The position numbers and the translations under genes are program-made. From NCBI RefSeq assembly GCF_963082655.1, contig NC_081553.1, positions 47,365,527-47,429,526 on the forward strand: 64,000 nt of DNA, read 5' to 3'. Positions 1 through 11,705 of this stretch are shown one piece after another; position 1 is the first letter of the stretch, and every line of letters starts with the position of its first letter. Below the pieces are notes generated by a model, which was not told the DNA's origin, made no database searches, and worked only from the letters and a program-made list of their open reading frames with translations. The stretch is from Stomoxys calcitrans (taxonomy: Eukaryota > Arthropoda > Insecta > Diptera > Muscidae).

Positions 1-474
1 CAAAGGACGAAAAGAAGATGAGAGACAAAATTGATTAAATGGAGAAGAAAATGATGTAAGAAAGAAGTATGAACACAAAAACTGGATGAAGGACTTAAAG
101 AAGGACATTGACAATAATGTAACTGAACCAAGATAAGGAGTCGTCGAAAACGATTGCACACAGCCGGAAACATGTAAGGAAGATAATTCAAATGGCAGAA
201 TAGAGAGTTGTAGGTAAATAGTTAAAGGGACAAGACAGGGATTTGAACAATATGCTGAACAGAGGGAGGAAGAAACGACGGTCACAACACGAGCAGGAGG
301 AGGGAATAAAATTATAACATGATAGGAGTGATGAGCCGAATGCCAATATAATAGAATTGAAGAAAGATGAGAAGAGTTACTGACGGAGAAAGGAAGAAAA
401 ACAAAAGAAAATTGTAGACGACAAGGGAGAAGGATAGAACTGACCAACTAACGATAAATGGAACATTCGATATT
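1..474. other. Purine-rich non-coding stretch, no gene seen
   Basis: The + strand is strongly biased to A and G with no long open frame and no repeat shared with the rest of the window. It ends where a 153-bp-family element begins. It is probably intronic or flanking DNA of slou; I see no further feature. Confidence 0.5.
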
Positions 475-815
475 TCCGAATGTTCCAGGTTGCAGCTTCC
501 AGCGGCTCAAGAAGTCCAATCGGGAGATCGGTTTATATGGGATCTATATCTAAATCTGAACCGTTATGGCCCATTTGCCATCCTCAACGATCTTCATCAA
601 CACGAAGTATTTGGGCACAATTTTAAGTGGCTACCTCTACGCATTCGACCGCTATCGTGAGTTCAGGTGGATGAACGGGCGGCCGGACATTGCTAGATCG
701 AATGTCGAGACGATCAAGACTATATATACTTAATTGGGTCTTAGGCGAATATTTCGAGGTGTTACAAACGGAATGGCTAGATTTGTATACACCCATCCTA
801 TGGTGGTGGGTAAAA
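475..815 (+). mobile_element. DINE-1/mini-me-like element, 3' fragment (type A)
   Basis: One monomer ('cggtttatatgggatctatat') is followed by the family tail: the core 'gacattgctagatcgaatg', 'gatcaagactatatata', 'atttcgaggtgttacaaac' and the terminal 'catcctatggtggtgggta' hairpin. The 5' end and most of the array are missing. The assignment to mini-me/DINE-1 rests on known features of those elements (conserved core beside GTCY and TA proto-microsatellites), not on a database search. Confidence 0.7.
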
Positions 816-933
816 AAAGTATGTTACCGGTAGTCAACTTCATCAAATTTTTAAACATATCGAAGGCTTTGCCTGCATTCTCAGTGTGGTTTAAGCTATT
901 AAAAGGTCATTTATTTATTCCATTTCCAACAAA

Positions 934-2330
934 ACGAAATATCCATTTCCGACCATATAAAGTATATATATTCTTGATAGTCGTACAAATCTAAGACGAT
1001 CTAGACATATCCGTCCGTCTGTCTGTTGAAATCCCTCTGTAGTCTTTAAAAATAGAGATATTGAGCTGAAACTTTGCACAAATTTTCTTTTACTTTTGTA
1101 CATAAACATGTTAAGTTCGAAGATGGGCTATATCGGACTACATCTTGGTGTAGACCGATACGCCGATTTAAGGTTTTATGCCCATAAAAGCCACATTCTT
1201 TTATCCGATTTTGATGAAATTTGCGAAAGTGAGTTGTGTTAGACCATTCTACGTCTTTCTTGAATTAAGCCTAGATCGGTCCAGATTTGGATATAGCTGT
1301 CATATAGACCGATCTCCCGATTTAAGGTCTTGGGCCCATAAAAGACGCATTTATGGTCCGATTTTACTAAAATTTGGGTCAGTGAGTTTTGTTAAGCCCC
1401 TCTGCATTTTTCTTCAATTTGGACTAGATCGGTCCAGATTTGAATATAGCTGCCATATAGACCGGTATCTTTATTTAAGGTTTTGCGCCCATAAAATGCT
1501 CAGTTTTTGTCCGATGTCTCCGTTATTTGGGACAGTGATTTGTGTTAGGGCCTTCGACGTATTTTTACCATTTGGGCCAGATTGACCGAGATTGGGATAT
1601 AGCTGCCATATAGGCCGATCTCTCGATTTAAGATCTTGGGCCCATAAAAGTCGTATTTATTGTACAATTTCGCCGAAATGTGGGACAGTGAGTTGTGTTA
1701 GACTCTTCGACATTTTTCTGCTATTTGGCTAACATCGGTCCAGATTTTGATATAGCTGGCATAAAGACCGATATATCGATTTAAGGTTTTGGGCGCGTAA
1801 AAGGCGCATTTATTGTCAGATGTGGCCGAAGTTTGGAAACTCGGTCTCTCTATTTCACGTCTGGATCCTCTGGAATCCACAATTTTTATGCGATTTGGCT
1901 AAAATTTTGCACATGGTGGTCTGTTATGACTTCCTGATGTAGCTCCCATATAAACCGATTTCGCGATTATCTTTATTCGTTTTCTAGATGCTTTCATTTC
2001 TGCCTGGTTTGGCAGAAATTTTACAAGTAGAGTAAAATGCCTTTCAACAAATTTTATTTTGTGTTAATTTACGCAGAATCAATGGTGCTGGGCTTCAAAG
2101 ATTGGGACCCGGTTCTTAGGCCCATAAAAGATGCATTTCTTAACCTATGAATTTGTGTTGTGTTAGACCCTTACATAGCCTTATTGAATATGATGGAGCT
2201 CAGACTATATTTAGATATAGGTGCTTTAGGTTTGTAAATGATGCATTTTTCAGCATATTATGTCGAAAGTTGATAAATACCGATATGGTGGGTATCCAAA
2301 GATCGGCCCGACCGAACTTAATGCCTTTTT
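934..2330 (-). mobile_element. DINE-1/mini-me-like element, type B array, minus strand
   Basis: Read on the minus strand it starts at 'ggccgaccgatctttgg' near 2310 (the GGCC palindrome end with the 'gtgggtatcc' motif), runs through type B monomers and ends in the core ('gtccgtccgtctgtctg' on the + strand at 1010-1028). The extreme 3' hairpin is missing; the left edge is at about 934. At 1890-1965 there is a stretch of type A monomer ('gcacatggtggtctgttatgac', split here as two words) inside the type B array, so the array is mixed. Open frames at 1178-1585 and 1698-1880 are by-products of the 153-bp period. Confidence 0.7.
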
Positions 2331-3050
2331 TTTGTTATTGTTGTTTCTACTCATTTCGTTTGATTTTACTAGCTAAAGTCCATAAATTTCAATTCATTTA
2401 CCCTACACTGTATTCAATCTTATCTTATTTGTGCAAAAACATATGCGCATGCATGTTAATGTACATGCTAGTGACTTTGTGTATGTGCTGCATCCATCCA
2501 AACGACTGCTTGGTCAATAAATGTTCAATATTAAATGAAGCATTGCTGTTAATTAACTGATTAATTACCGCAATGTTTGTATAGAGTCCAACGCTTCAGC
2601 ATGCCTACAACTGTAAGTGTATGTGTGTGATGGGCTCGTGTAATAAAAGCCAGTCCAATGGCAACGAGGCGTGAGTGGAATTTAAGTGCAGCGGTTTTTG
2701 TTTCTGATTATTTGCCTACTTTTAGGCTAAGGCAGAATTACACACCTAAACTAATTAGTGGTAAATAATGTGGGGGTGCTTATAAAGAGGAGCAACGAAG
2801 CATTAGATTATTGTCGTTGTTGTTGTTGTAGTCGTTGTTATTGCTATGACGATATGCCTGCGGTAGCTAATGGAAAGAAAATAATGGCTAATGGTTTATT
2901 TGCCTACAAATAGGCAATGAATGCTGTGTTGGCATACAGAGAGAGAGAGACAGAGATAATAAAAGGCAACAGTGAAATAAATGAGACAGTGGTGTGATGG
3001 GGGAACAAGGGGAAATTAAACATTAAAATATTATTGGTAATAATAGTAAA
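2331..3050. other. Unique island with homeodomain-type sites and (TTG)n
   Basis: No gene is recognisable. The stretch holds an AT-rich palindrome with TTAATTA cores (2541-2575), 'ctaattagtgg' near 2750, a (TTG)n run at about 2813-2840 and a GA run at 2939-2951. It lies upstream of the slou homeobox exon, so it could be intronic regulatory DNA; that is inference only. Confidence 0.4.
2541..2575. promoter_or_regulatory. Candidate homeodomain-binding palindrome
   Basis: The outer bases 'cattgc' and 'gcaatg' pair, and between them lie 'ttaattaa' and 'ttaatta', the classic TAATTA homeodomain core. Such words arise easily in AT-rich DNA, so this is only a candidate site. Confidence 0.25.
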
Positions 3051-3051
3051 A

Positions 3052-3802
3052 AAGTAAAAGTGTGCTAAGTTCAGCCGGGCCGAATCTTGGGAACCCACCA
3101 CCATGGATTCTGCTTAAAATTTATACAAACTGACTTTAGTTGAAGGGCATAATTTTATTCTACATATCAAACTACTATCAAACTAGCAAAAATTAAAACT
3201 TCTAGAAAACGAACAGGGATAATCGAAAGAACGGTTTATGTGGGGAGTATACAAGGCTATAGACCGATTTGGACCGCACTTGAACGTCATATAAGAATTG
3301 TAGATCAGTCGGACAAATATTGTGGCTTGCAAAGGCTCAAGAAGTCAAATCGGGAGATCGGTTTATGTGGGAGCTATATCAGATTATAGACCGATTTGAA
3401 CCGTTCTTGGCACAGTTGGTGGAAGTCATTTCAACTGTCCAAACCAGACAAAAATTGTGGCTATCAGTGGCGACGTCAAATAGGGAGATCGGTTTATATG
3501 GGAGCTATATTCAAATCTGAACCGATATGGCCCATTTGCAATCCTCAACGACCTATATCAATAAGAAGTATCTGTGCAGAATTTCACGCAGCTATCTTTA
3601 TGCATTCGACTGTTATAGTGACTTCGACAGACGGACGAACGGACAGACATGGCTAGTTCGACTCAGAATGTCGAAGCGATCCTATATATATTCTGGATCG
3701 CCTCCACATTCTTTTATGGGGTCGCAGATCGATATTTCGAGGTGCTACAAATGGAATGACTAGAATAGCATAGCCCCACCCTATGGTGATGAATATAAAA
3801 AT
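3052..3802 (+). mobile_element. DINE-1/mini-me-like element, short, both ends present
   Basis: The 5' end is 'gtgctaagttcagccgggcc' at 3061, followed by 'acccaccaccatggatt'. Only about two type A monomers follow ('tgggagctatatcagattat', 'tgggagctatattcaaatc'). The tail has the core 'gacatggctagttcgactc' (3648) and the terminal 'ccaccctatggtgatgaata'. At ~750 bp it is close to a minimal member of the family. Confidence 0.75.
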
Positions 3803-4221
3803 ATAAGAGTTTGGCATTGTTTGTTGTTCTAAGAATTGATGATAAGTTTGTGTCAGAAAAGTGGAAAAAGTCCTTCTGCCCTCTTACTGCGCTAAAAGCG
3901 TGAGAGAGCTAAGGGACTTATAGAGCCCAGTTTGAGAAAAGCGTGCTCTACACCGTACTCAATAGTTGTTGTGCATGTAGAGCACCTTAATCAAATTAAC
4001 ACAAGTGTTGATGAAGATATATGCCGTAGCAGAAATCACGATCCACCATGCCAGTCAAAGTGTTTTTGACAACAGCACACCCTTGCTAAACTTTTATGAG
4101 TTCTTTGCTTTGCTATTCTTTGAAAACAAAGCATAGATTTCAAATCATCTCGATCTAGCATATGTTCGAAAAATTACGAAAAGATTTTAAAAATCTAAAT
4201 AAAAGAGCACAAACAGACAAA
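3803..4221. other. Unique spacer, nothing recognised
   Basis: A-rich spacer between two elements. It contains 'gtgctctacaccgtactc' (3949), loosely echoed at 12389 ('gtgctctacactgagg'), so part of it may be an old dispersed repeat. No open frame or RNA gene is visible. Confidence 0.35.
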
Positions 4222-4399
4222 ACAAGTAAAGGCTTACTCAATTCGGCCGGGTCTAGTCTTATATACCCTCCACCATGGATCGCATTTGACAAGTTCTTTG
4301 TGTGACTTTTTCAATATATATGAGCTACATCAAGTTATTGAACGATATGTACCGCACTTGTCAGGGCTGTAACATGTTATAGAAAAATAAGACCTTCAA

Positions 4400-5085
4400 A
4401 ATTTGAGGCAAGTCTAGTAAAAATTGCGCCCTCTAGTGGCTAAGAGTGTCAAATTGGTAGATCGGTTAATATGGAAACTATATCAGGTTATCAACCGATT
4501 TCAACCGTACTTAGCGCAGTTGTTGGAAGTCATACCCAAATGATATGTGCAAAATTTCAGCCAAATTGGATAGGAATTGCGCCCTCTAGAAGCTCAAGAA
4601 ATCTAATTGAGAGATCGGTTTATATGGCAGCTATATCAGGTTATGAACGGATTAGATGTACCATACTTAGCACAGCTGTTGGAAGTCATACCAAAACACC
4701 ACGTTTCAAATTTCACCTAAATCAAATTTCATCTAGAAGCTCAAGAAGTCTAATCGGGAGAATTTGAGGCAAATCTAGTAAAAATTGCGCCCTCTAGTGG
4801 CTAAGAGTGTCAAATTAAGAGATCGGTTTATATGGCAACTATATCAGGTTATCAACCGATTTCAACCGTACTTAGCGCAGTTGTTGGAAGTCATACCCAA
4901 ATGATATGTGCAAAATTTCAGCCAAATTGGATAGGAATTGCGCCCTCTAGAAGCTCAAGAAATCTAATTGAGAGATCGGTTTATATGGCAGCTATATCAG
5001 GTTATGAACGGATTAGATGTACCATACTTAGCACAGCTGTTGGAAGTCATACCAAAACACCACGTTTCAAATTTCACCTAAATCG
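4400..5085 (+). repeat. Recent 361-bp tandem duplication inside the array
   Basis: 'atttgaggca' at 4401 recurs at 4762, and the following ~260 bp of the two copies are essentially identical. Copy one is shortened at its 3' edge near 4722. The near identity, against 10-20% divergence between ordinary neighbouring monomers, marks this as the newest change in the array, or as an assembly error. Confidence 0.7.
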
Positions 5086-5965
5086 GATTAGAATTGCGCC
5101 CTCTAGAGGTTCAAGAAGTCAAGACCCAAAATCGGTTTATATGACAGCTATATCAGGTTATAGACTGATTTAAACCATACTTGGCACAGTTGTTGGAAAT
5201 CATTCCTCAATAAAATGTGCAATATTTCAGCCAAATTGAATAAGCATTGCGCCCTCTAGAAGCTCAAGAAGTCTAATCGGGACATCGGTCTATATGGCAC
5301 CTATATAAGGTTATGAACCGATTTGCACCATACTTAGCACAGTTGTAGGAAGTCATACCAAACCATCATCATTCCAAATTTCATCCAAATCGGGATGGAA
5401 TTGCGCCATCTAGAGGCTCAAGAAGTCAAGACCCAAAATCGGTTTATATGGCAGCTATATCAGGTTATGGACTGATTTGAAGTATATTCGACACAGTTGT
5501 TGGAAATCATTCCTCAATAATAAGTGCAAAATTTCAGCCAAATTGGATAAGAATTGCGCCCTCTAGAAGCTCAAGAATTCTAATCGGGAGATTAGTTTAT
5601 ATGACAGCTATATCAGGTTATGAACCGATTTGTACCATACTTAGCACAGCTACTGGAAGTCATACCAAAACACCACGTTTCAAATTTCCCCTAAATCGGA
5701 TAAGAATTGCACCCTCTAGAGGCTCAAGAAGTCAAGCTCCCAAATCGATTTGTATGGCAGCTAAATTAGTTTATCGCCCGATTTGTACCATAGCACAGTT
5801 GTTGAAAGTCGTACGAAAACACCAAGTTCCAAATTTCACCCAAATCGAATAAGAATTGCGCCCTCTAGAGGCTCAAGAAGTCAAAACCCCAGATCGGTTT
5901 ATATGGCAGCTATATAAAAACATGCAACGATTTGACCCATTTACAATTCCAACTGCTCATTGCAA

Positions 5966-6264
5966 AATTTTGCCCATGAACATTCCACTACGGAACAGGG
6001 GCAAACTTCTCACATATCAATGAGTGCAGTCCGATTCAAGTTTAAGCTCAATGATAAGGGGCCTCCTTTTTATAGCCGAGTCCGAACGGCGTGCCACAGT
6101 GCGACACCTCTTTAGAGAGAAGTTTTACATGGCATAGTACCTCACAAATGTTGCCAGCATTACAAACCACCGCTGAAAATTTTTTCTCATGGTCTCGCCA
6201 GGATTCTAACCTAGGCGTTCAGCGTCATAGGCGGACATGCAAACCTCTGCGCTACGGTGGCCTC
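5966..6264 (-). mobile_element. tRNA-derived SINE, copy 1
   Basis: On the minus strand it begins 'ggccaccgtagcgcagagg', which holds a pol III A box (tagcgcagagg), and has a B box at 6201-6211 (minus strand 'ggttagaatcc', one base off GGTTCGAATCC). The body includes 'catttgtgaggtac' and 'ccatgtaaaact', and it ends in the 'gaatgttcatgggc' tail. It is inserted in the type A element at 4222-6494. Length is about 300 bp. Confidence 0.8.
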
Positions 6265-6494
6265 CTGTTCTGACCTACACTAATAGGAAGTATTTGTGTA
6301 AAATTTAAAGCGCCTAACCTAATTTCTTCAAAAGTGAACGTGCTTTCGACAGACTGATGGCGGGACGGACATGGCTAGATCGACTTAAAACCTCATGACG
6401 ATCAAGAATATATATACTTCATGGCATCTTATTTTTGCATATTTCAAGGTTTTACTAATGGAATGACGAAATTATACCCTCCACCATAGGATGG

Positions 6495-6760
6495 TTCTAT
6501 CACCTAAACTATATGTCGTAGCGGGAAATGGGCCTTAATTCGTGACTCCCTTAAAAAATCCATTAAAAATTTAAATTTCACTTGGTAAACTTAAAATGGC
6601 TGTATCTCCTAAACTATGCGTTGTAGAGGGAAATGGGCCTTAATACGTGACTCCATCAAACAATTCAAGAGTTCAATGAAAATCCATCAAAAATCAAAAT
6701 TTCATTTGGAAAACTTAAAATGGCTGTATCTCCCAATCTATGGTGGGGGGTATAAAAATA
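6495..6760 (+). repeat. 125-bp satellite, two units
   Basis: Two units with 'ggctgtatctcctaaactat' and 'gagggaaatgggccttaat', the same satellite as at 55890-57540. The unit directly abuts the end of the upstream DINE-like element, as it also does at 55886. Confidence 0.75.
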
Positions 6761-6890
6761 CAAATTTTAAAGCCGTTGTGTGTATTACCAGAACTTTTCG
6801 CTGTTGCTCCGAACTTCCAGGTTCAAATCCCGACCAGGCTCATCCAAATTCCATTCATTGAGCTCATTTTGAAGGAGAAATGAACGTATC
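6761..6890 (+). other. Orphan B-box-like sequence
   Basis: 'aggttcaaatcccgaccagg' near 6828 contains a perfect GGTTCRANTCC-type B box. No tRNA cloverleaf or good A box is visible upstream, so it may be a fragment of a second SINE family. Weak evidence. Confidence 0.25.
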
Positions 6891-8172
6891 TCCCGATTAG
6901 TACGTATTCCTTTATATTCACTTTGAACCTTCTGGCTCCCACTGTCCCTGCTTAATTTTTTTTTCGTAATGCCAACAAAATTATGCTAAACACTAATGAC
7001 TCTTTTTTGGGCCAAATCTCTAGAAGGCAAAAGTCCTAATTATGTCCTTTTTTTTTTTGTATAATAACTAGAATCTTCACTTCTTCTTCTTTTTTTTCCT
7101 CTATTCTTCTCTCCTCTTGCTGTTGTTGGTGACAATTTCAAATGCCTTTGGATTTACACATCACCCATGAGTTCTTCTGCTGCGTAACCCACAACAACTA
7201 CGCCGTTTTTTCCTCAACAACTCAACTTTTGAAAAGGGTTTGACATTTTCTTGCTCTTCATCCCTTTTTTTGCGAATAGTAGCTGAATTATTTAAATCCA
7301 CACACCATCTTTGGTACATAGCCCAGTTGTAGTCGATTTGATTCCAATTTATTTCTCAACTAATATCCTTAACAATGAGAAATTGTTGTTGTCAAACTTG
7401 TCGTTCTATAAATGTTGCTGTTCTCAATGCTTGAGTGCATTTTGAATGCTACTTAATGCCTATTAAAACGGACGACAACAACCCTATTTACAACCCCCCT
7501 CGTGTTTTTCATGGGCACATCGCAAAAGGGGTTTAAAGCGATTTAATTGTGAATGTTGTCGCTTGGTTGGTTTCTGGCTTTGATTGCAGGTTGAGTGTAA
7601 AGCATTTGAAGGAGGTTGTTTAACTCTTTGGGCCTTTAGGCATCTAAATTGTTTTGTTGTGTAGTTAATTTGTTAACAAGTAAACTTTTTCGTAATTGTC
7701 CTTATGGGTTAACAGCCCCAAGAAAAGTTTATTTTAAAGGGGGGAAAACAGAAATTTTAGGAAATAAGTTCATGTTTTGTTGGGCTTTAAGGAGTTGATA
7801 TGGTTAAAAATTAGAAATAGAGGTGTGAGTTAAGAGGAGCTTGAAGGATGTGCGATTTTTTCTTTACGAAGGCATTCTTTTGTCACTCTTTTAATCAATT
7901 CCTTTCTAAAGGAAGATCACATACTCGGTTGACTTTAGATTGATTCCTCTTTTGCTTTCATTTTTCATTTTTTTCTCACATCTAAATTCAGCCTATAAGG
8001 TAAAGCCTCCCACTGCCAAATATCCTCAGTAATCCACATTCGAGTCTTTGTAATTCGGTTGCAATCTGAAGAGTATATCAGCAAAGGAACGAAGCCCTTT
8101 CCTACTCTGATCAAAAAAATGGAACTTTGTCAAAGGGCGCTTGTTTAGAGTCGAGTTTTTGAGGCTGAAGAC
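6891..8172. other. Unique island, no gene seen
   Basis: AT- and pyrimidine-rich unique DNA with homopolymer T runs (6954, 7049, 7090) and several TTAATTG/TTAATTT words (about 7543-7680). No open frame has coding character and no repeat seen elsewhere in the window occurs. It is probably residual slou intron or upstream DNA. Confidence 0.45.
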
Positions 8173-9232
8173 GAAATTGAGGCGGTATGAAAAAAGGCCC
8201 CAATGCAATAAAGCCCCAAACAAAACATGAAAAAAAAACCCAAAAAATGGGGCTGTATTGCATAATGACATATAACCCCAAAAGAAAAAATTAAATAAGG
8301 CAGCAACGAAATGAAAAAACACCCCATACTAAAATGAAATAAGGCTCGAAAATTTGGAGCATTATTTCATATGAAATAAAGTCTCATATTTAAAATGCAA
8401 TAATGCCCCAATAAGTGGGCTTTTCATCAATGTCCGGGAAAACTTTCGAAATGTGATGCTCTCCGTTTTTATTTTAAATGTTTGTAAAACGAAAAAAAGC
8501 CCCAAAAACAACGTTTCAAGTTTTTTATAATTTCCAAATTTGAGGACTTATTTCATACGAAGCTAAGCCCTAATTAAAATGAAATAAAGCCCCATAAATT
8601 GAAATAAAGCCCCAGTTATCGTTGTTTTTGTTTCATATGTAAAAGTTTGGGGTCTAATTTCATTTTCGGTTTGGGGATTTATTGCATTGGGGCTATATTT
8701 CATACCGGCGAAATTTTATTTTAAATGTTTGTTAAACGAAATAAAGCCCCAAAAACAACGTTTGGCGATTTTTATAATTTCCAAATTTGGGGACTTATTT
8801 CATACGAAGCTAAGCCCCAATTTTTAAAATGAAATAAAGCCCCATAAATTGAAATAAAGCCCCAGTTATCGTTGTTTTTGTTTCATATGTAAAAGTTTGG
8901 GGTCTAATTTCATTTTCGGTTTGGGGCTTTATTGCATTGGGGCTATATTTCATACCGGTGAAATTTTATTTTAAATGTTTGTAAAAGCCCCAAAAACAAC
9001 GTTTGGCGATTTTTATAATATTCAAATTTGGGGACTTATTTCATACGAAGCTAAGCCCCAATTTTTAAAATGAAATAAAGCCCCATAAATTGAAATAAAG
9101 CCCCAGTTATCGTTATTTTTGTTTCATATGTAAAAGTTTGGGGTCTAATTTCATTTTCGGTTTGGGGTCTAATTTCATTTTCGGTTTGGAGTTTTATTGC
9201 ATTGGGGCCTTATTTCATACCGCCGAAATTGA
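8173..9232. mobile_element. Inverted-repeat DNA transposon with 8-bp target duplication
   Basis: The element body is 8181-9224 (1,044 bp). Both ends read inward 'ggcggtatgaaa.aaggcccc' and continue 'aatgcaataaa', giving ~40-bp terminal inverted repeats. The flanks are identical 8-mers, GAAATTGA at 8173-8180 and 9225-9232, a convincing target-site duplication. There is no coding capacity. An 8-bp duplication is known for hAT, some P-type and Merlin elements; the terminal bases do not let me choose. The right half is an array in which each ~250-bp unit carries its own copy of the terminal repeat. Confidence 0.85.
8460..9224. repeat. Three tandem ~250-bp units inside the inverted-repeat element
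   Basis: 'aaattttattttaaatgttt' recurs at 8711 and 8961 with a diverged first copy near 8466, spacing ~245-250 bp. Each unit contains 'cgaagctaagcccc', 'gaaataaagccccagttatc' and ends with the terminal-repeat-like 'attggggctatatttcatac'. Copies two and three are nearly identical. The unit therefore includes the transposon end itself. Confidence 0.8.
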
Positions 9233-9550
9233 ATGACCCATCTCCATCTCCGCATCGAATTCCGACTGAGGGTAAAAACTCTGACTCCAAACGACCTTGG
9301 GTCGAAGTCGAGGGTCATATTCCGGTTTAGATACCTAATTATGCTGCTAAATGAAAAATACCGAATAGCGTCGATGGTAGCACGTTTGGTACCAATTTCG
9401 CCAAAGGATTCTTATCGTTTTTCCTATAGCAGAAGAATGGACTATCTGCTATTCTCTAAGACTACTATCATCGGGTGAATAAGGCTACATGCATCCTTTT
9501 TTACGAATACCTGTATGATAGAGGTTCACCTTCCTTCCATTTTATACAAG
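9233..9550. other. Unique spacer, no gene seen
   Basis: Short unique stretch after the 8-bp duplication. An 81-codon open frame (9233-9478) has no recognisable features and begins at the very edge of the transposon, so I do not treat it as a gene. Confidence 0.4.
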
Positions 9551-9815
9551 ATCAGACAATAATACCGATCTGGGATATTAGGTTCTTAAGCCCACATAGT
9601 TTAGGAGATACAACCTTTTTTTAAAGTTCTCCATCTAAAATTTAGATATTTTATGGATTTCCGATGTAATTTTTAACATATTTATGGATTTACACCCACC
9701 TAAAGTTTTCACACTGAAATTTTAATTTTTGATAGAGTTTTATTGAAGTTTTGATTTCATGGATGAAGTCACGAATTAAAGCCTTTCGCCATACGACCTA
9801 TAGTATGGGCAATTC
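9551..9815 (-). repeat. 125-bp satellite, decayed units, minus strand
   Basis: 'catagtttaggagatacaac' (9596) is the reverse complement of the 'gctgtatctcctaaactat' word of the 125-bp satellite, and 'aagtcacgaattaaagcc' (9766) matches the reverse of 'ggccttaattcgtgact'. The units are strongly diverged compared with 55890-57540. Confidence 0.6.
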
Positions 9816-10029
9816 AGCCAATTCAAAGTAGTTAAACTGAAATTCAAAATTTTTGGATTATTTTGGATGACACTTTTTTCGATATAGGCAACAATTAAGG
9901 CCAATTTCCTCTACACAGAAAAAAAATCGGTTTCAATCACGAAATTAATTGATTCAATTAATTTTCTGATTGAAACTGCTTTAATCACGAAAATTATAGC
10001 ATCAATCTTGGTTTCTAAAATGATCATTG

Positions 10030-10190
10030 AAAAAATTTTACGAACTTACATACAGCAGCTATATCTAATTCTGAACCGATTTCGAGCAAATTTCTCAGAT
10101 AATGTGGAAGTCGTCGAGCAAGGCGTTGTACTAAGTTTTGGAAAGATTGGTCAATAAATGCGCTTGCAATGGCGCTAGGAGTGAAAATCG

Positions 10191-10227
<37 letters not shown>

Positions 10228-10870
10228 CTATATCTAAATCTGAACCGATTTCAATGAAATTCACCAATAATATCGAGAGTCATAAAAAAAACCATCCTGC
10301 CAAATATCGAGAGAATCGGTCAACAAATTACCATTTTATTGCATATTTGCTGAAAATCGGACGAATGTATATATGGGAGCTATATCCAAATCTGAACCGA
10401 TTTTAAGCAAACTTCTCATATTTTGTGGTAGTTGTCAAAGAAGGTGTGGTACAAAATTTTGGAAAGATTGGTCAATAAATGCGCTTGCAATGGCTCTAGG
10501 AATGAAAATCGAGCTAGATATATAAATGAGAGCTATATCTAAATCTGAACCGATTTCAATGAAATTCACCAATAATATCGAGAGTCATAAAAAAATCCAT
10601 CCTGCCACATATCGAGAGAATCGGTCAACAAATGACCTTTTTATTGCATTATTACTGCAAATCGGACGAACATATATATGGAAGCTATATCCAGATGTGA
10701 ACCGATTTTTTCCAATTTCAATAGGCTTCGTCTCTAGGCCGAAAACCATGCCTGTACCAAATTCGAAGACGATCGGATGAAAACTGCGACCTGTACTTTG
10801 TACACAAATTAACATGGACCGACGGACAGACAGACAGACATAGCTAAACAAGACACCTCCGATGGTATTT
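10030..10870 (+). mobile_element. DINE-1/mini-me-like element, type C monomers
   Basis: The word 'ctgaaccgat' occurs at 10071, 10240, 10392, 10545 and 10697 (with g for c), spacings 169, 152, 153, 152. The first is long because of a (TA)n expansion. Type C monomers carry 'attggtcaataaatgcgc' or 'tatcgagagaatcggtcaac'. The tail has 'acggacagacagacagacat' (10821) and 'agctaaacaagac'. The 5' end is not visible. Confidence 0.75.
10193..10222. repeat. (TA)n microsatellite in type C array
   Basis: About 15 TA units inside the 'tctatatat' word of a monomer. The TA-rich word is the known second proto-microsatellite of mini-me elements; this copy shows it expanded. Confidence 0.85.
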
Positions 10871-10909
10871 CCAGAAATGAAACGGAAAACATTGTTCTCC
10901 GAATTATAT

Positions 10910-11705
10910 AAGAGTTGCGAAGAGGAATAGCACCCTCTAGATGCCCAAGAAGTCTGAACGGGAGATCGGTATATATGCCAGCTATATCAGGATATGGACT
11001 GATTTAGACCATACTTGAGACAGTTGTTGGAAATCAAAATAAAACACCTCGTGCAAAGATTCGGCCAAATCGGATAAGAATTGCGTCCTCTAGAAGCTCA
11101 ATAAGTCAGGACCCAATATCCGCTTATATGGCAGTTATATCAGGTTATGGATCGATTTGAACCATACTTAGCACAGTTGTTAGAAGTCATAACGAAACAC
11201 GTGATGTAAAATTTCAGCCAAATCGGACATATGCAACATTTCACCCATACTCGATAAGAATTGCGCCCTCTAGAGGCTCAAAAAGTCGAATCGTGAGATC
11301 GGATTAAAAGGGCGGCTATATCAGGTTATCAACCAATTTAGACCATACATGAGGCAGTTGATACCGAAACACCACGTGCAAAATTTCATCCAAATTGCAT
11401 AAGAATTGCGCCCTCTAGAAGTTTAAGAAGTCAAGACCCAAGATCGGCATATACCAAAACATTTGGTACAGCCGCCATTTACAATTCCAACTGACCTACA
11501 CTTATTAGAAGTATTTGTTCAAAATTTCAAGCGCCTAGCTTTACTTATTCGACAATTAGAGTGCTTTCGACAGAAGACCGGACAGACGGACGGATATGGC
11601 TAGACGAACTTAAAATGTCATGACGATCAAGAATAGATATTCTTTTTGGGGTCTTACGGAATAACGAAATAAGTATACCCCCATCCTATGGTGGAGGGTA
11701 TAACA
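10910..11705 (+). mobile_element. DINE-1/mini-me-like element, type A, 5' truncated
   Basis: Four to five type A monomers ('gccctctag', 'ggttatgga.cgattt') are followed by the tail 'gacggacggatatggctaga', 'gatcaagaatagatat' and the terminal hairpin 'cccccatcctatggtgg' at 11680. The 5' palindrome is absent. Confidence 0.7.

Larger units (their letters stand above)
4222..6494 (+). mobile_element. DINE-1/mini-me-like element with long type A array
   Basis: The 5' end 'ttcggccgggtctagtc' is at 4241, with 'tataccctccaccatggatc' at 4261. The array runs to about 5960 with monomer starts ('atatgg.ag.tatatcagg') at 4469, 4622, 4830, 4983, 5139, 5292, 5446 and 5599: spacings are 153, 208, 153, 156, 153, 154, 153. 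The 208 comes from a partial-unit duplication. A SINE interrupts it at 5966-6264, after which the tail resumes with 'ctaataggaagtatttgtg', 'gacatggctagatcgactt' and 'ccctccaccatagg'. Confidence 0.8.

Noticed and set aside
6820..6850. tRNA gene
   Set aside because: Only a B-box-like word is present; no A box or cloverleaf could be built.
9233..9478. 81-codon frame next to the inverted-repeat element as a captured gene
   Set aside because: It lies outside the target duplication and has no recognisable features.
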